This document shows, piece by piece, positions 33,848 through 35,937 of a stretch of DNA of 35,937 nucleotides; the first letter of the stretch is position 1; each line of letters begins with the position of its first letter. This DNA comes from Thermomicrobiales bacterium (lineage in GTDB: Bacteria > Chloroflexota > Chloroflexia > Thermomicrobiales > UBA6265). Below the pieces are notes generated by a model. It did no database searches and was not told the origin of the DNA. It saw only the letters and a list, made by a program, of their open reading frames with translations. Both the position numbers and the translations under genes were made by a program. The stretch covers positions 1-35,937 of the forward strand of contig JADYYO010000016.1 of the NCBI GenBank assembly GCA_020853615.1, written 5' to 3'.

Positions 33848-35937
33848 GTGAACGAGGAGCGACGAGTCGGTAGTGGTCCCGGGACGGTGGAGCGCGAGGC
33901 GCGGGCGCCGGACGGGCATGGTGACGGAGGCGTGGTCGCGACGCGGGCGGCCCGGATGCCGGCGATCGATGACGAATCGCTGGCGGTGTTCCATGCGACG
34001 ACGGAGCACCGGAAGGCCGAGGGAGCGCCTGCCCCGGCGCGGCCGCTCGGCGTGGAGACTGAGAGCTGGTGGGAGCGCTGGAGCCTCGCCAGCGCGGCCG
34101 TCCTCTGCTGGACCTTCCTCGGGCTGGCGCTGATCGCCGATTTCCTTCTCGGCGCGCCGACGCCGGTGGTGACCGCCCTCTTTGCCCTCTCCTACATCGC
34201 GGGCGGCACCTTTGCTACCTACAACGCGCTGCGCGACCTCGTCTTCGAGCGGAAGGTCAGCGTCGACTTCCTGATGATCACCGCCGCCATCGGCGCGGCG
34301 ATCGTCGGCCACTGGGAAGAGGGGGCGATCCTGCTCGGCCTCTTCTCGACCTCGAACGCGCTGGAGCACCACGCCCTCGGCCGCACACAGCGGGCGGTGC
34401 GCGCGCTGATGGAGCTGTCGCCGGCGGTGGCGACGGTCCTGCGCGATGGGGAAGAGCGGGTGGTGCCGGTCGAGACGCTGCGCCTCGGCGATCTGGTTCT
34501 GGTGCGGCCGGGCGAACGGGTGGCGGTCGACGGCGCGGTGCTGGCAGGCGAGACGGCGATCGACCAGTCGGCGATCACGGGCGAGTCGGTGCCGGTCAAC
34601 AAGTCCACTGGCGACAGCGTCTTCGCCGGGACGATCAACGGCTACGGCGCCATTCAGGTGCGGGTCGACCGGTTGTCCCAGGAGAGCACGCTGGCGAAGA
34701 TCGTCCAGTTCGTCGAGGAGGCGCAGGCGGAGAAGAGCGCCACGCAGCGTTTCACCGATCGCTTCGAGGGGTGGTACGCGGTCGGCGTCATCCTCTTCTC
34801 GATTCTCGTCGGCGTCGTCCCGGTCCTCCTCTTCGGGCAGGAGTGGGGCGCCTCGATCTACCGGGCGATCACCCTGCTCGTCGTCGCCTCCCCCTGCGCG
34901 CTGGTCATCTCGACCCCCGCCTCGACCCTCTCGGCGCTGGCGAACGCGGCGCGCAACGGCATCCTCTTCAAGGGGAGCGCCTACCTGGAGGACATCGGCC
35001 AGACGCGGACGATCGCCTTCGACAAGACGGGCACGCTGACCTACGGTCGACCGGCCCTGACCGACGTCGTGTCGCTGGGGAATGGCTGGAGCGAGGAGCG
35101 GGTGCTGCGCCTGGCGGCGAGCGCCGAGCACTTCTCCGAGCACCACATGGCGACGGCGATCGTGCGCGGGGCGGGCGAGCGGGGGATCCCGCTGGAGGAG
35201 GCGGAGGCGTTCCGCGCCCTCCCCGGCAAGGGGATCGCCGCCGAGGCGGACGGCAACGAGGTGCTGGTCGGCAACGCGATGCTCTTCGCCGAGTTCGGCG
35301 TGCCGATCCCGTCCGAGGCAGAGGCGGTGGCGAACCGGCTGCGCGACGAGGGGAAGACGGCGGTCTTCGCCGGCGACCGGCAGGCGGTGCGTGGGCTGGT
35401 CGCCGTCGCCGACACGCTGCGGCCAAGCGCGCGGAGCGTGGTGCAGGCGCTGCGCGAGTCAGGCGTCGGCCGCATCGTCGTTCTCACCGGTGACAACCAG
35501 CGGGTGGCGGACGCCATCTGCGCCGAGCTGGGGGTCGACGAGGTCTACGCCGACCTGCTGCCGCACGAGAAGCTGCGCATCATCGAGGAGCTGAAGCGGG
35601 AGGGCCCGGTGACGATGGTCGGCGACGGCGTCAACGACGCGCCGGCGCTGGCGACGGCGAGCATCGGAGTGGCGATGGGGGGCGCCGGGACCGACGTGGC
35701 GCTGGAGACGGCGGACGTGGTGCTGATGGCCGACGACCTGAGCAAGCTCCCCTACGCGATCGACCTGAGCCGGCGCACGCGGCGCATCATCCGCCAGAAC
35801 CTCACCTTCTCGCTGGCGGTGATCGCCACGCTGGTCACGGCGACGCTGACCCGTGGCATCCCCCTCCCCCTCGGCGTCGTCGGCCACGAGGGGAGCACGG
35901 TCATCGTCGTCCTCAACGGCCTGCGCCTGCTGCGGAC
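33848..35937 (+). CDS. Heavy-metal P-type ATPase, P1B-4 (CtpD/CzcP-like) signature; 3' truncated by window end
   Basis: GTG at 33848; frame open to window end, so absent from the ORF track. AITGESVPVNKSTGDSVFAGTING, VVASPCALVISTPA (SPC), TIAFDKTGTLTYG, TMVGDGVNDAPALATASIGVAMGG, VVGHEGSTVIVVLNGLRLL (HEGST). Confidence 0.94.
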   Translation, partial: MNEERRVGSGPGTVEREARAPDGHGDGGVVATRAARMPAIDDESLAVFHATTEHRKAEGAPAPARPLGVETESWWERWSLASAAVLCWTFLGLALIADFLLGAPTPVVTALFALSYIAGGTFATYNALRDLVFERKVSVDFLMITAAIGAAIVGHWEEGAILLGLFSTSNALEHHALGRTQRAVRALMELSPAVATVLRDGEERVVPVETLRLGDLVLVRPGERVAVDGAVLAGETAIDQSAITGESVPVNKSTGDSVFAGTINGYGAIQVRVDRLSQESTLAKIVQFVEEAQAEKSATQRFTDRFEGWYAVGVILFSILVGVVPVLLFGQEWGASIYRAITLLVVASPCALVISTPASTLSALANAARNGILFKGSAYLEDIGQTRTIAFDKTGTLTYGRPALTDVVSLGNGWSEERVLRLAASAEHFSEHHMATAIVRGAGERGIPLEEAEAFRALPGKGIAAEADGNEVLVGNAMLFAEFGVPIPSEAEAVANRLRDEGKTAVFAGDRQAVRGLVAVADTLRPSARSVVQALRESGVGRIVVLTGDNQRVADAICAELGVDEVYADLLPHEKLRIIEELKREGPVTMVGDGVNDAPALATASIGVAMGGAGTDVALETADVVLMADDLSKLPYAIDLSRRTRRIIRQNLTFSLAVIATLVTATLTRGIPLPLGVVGHEGSTVIVVLNGLRLLR

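Noticed and set aside
33767-35146. 459-aa minus-strand ORF opposite the P-type ATPase
   Set aside because: Antisense shadow. The sense frame has all P-type ATPase signatures.
1-35937. tRNA, rRNA, CRISPR, phage or anti-phage defence islands
   Set aside because: No tRNA cloverleaf, rRNA core, repeat-spacer array, integrase, IS transposase or recognisable defence gene was seen by eye. tRNAscan-SE and PADLOC/DefenseFinder would confirm.

Overview
The window is a GC-rich bacterial chromosomal segment. Gene content suggests a Chloroflexota/Thermomicrobia-like organism, but that is inference only. From left to right it holds: (1) a Tad/Flp pilus assembly block (partial upstream CDS, cpaF/tadA, tadB, tadC, prepilin peptidase), with a 54-bp perfect palindrome between tadB and tadC. 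(2) An RsbV/RsbW pair convergent with a multi-PAS PP2C (SpoIIE/RsbU-like) phosphatase whose third sensor domain looks like a LOV domain without its photoactive Cys. (3) An Excalibur-domain protein, a cysteine hydrolase and a duplicated-domain secreted protein. (4) A multi-PAS histidine kinase with a canonical LOV motif (GRNCRFLQ). (5) A WxL-like / DUF916-like / giant disordered surface-protein operon, divergent from a DosS-type GAF histidine kinase plus OmpR-type response regulator. (6) Two adjacent PIN-domain toxin-antitoxin loci, one with a frameshifted toxin. (7) A PPOX-family flavoprotein, an Ala/Thr-rich anchored protein, a PRC-barrel-like protein and a DUF192 protein. (8) glgX, a DUF892 ferritin-like protein and treZ. 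(9) A noncoding gap with several consensus DnaA boxes (candidate origin or DnaA-binding cluster). (10) A P1B-4-type metal ATPase running off the right end. Two families of dispersed inverted-repeat (REPIN-like) elements occur in intergenic regions. I saw no rRNA, tRNA, CRISPR array, prophage or IS transposase. Most promising for follow-up: the LOV-linked partner-switching module, the WxL-like surface system beside a dedicated two-component system, and the DnaA-box cluster.
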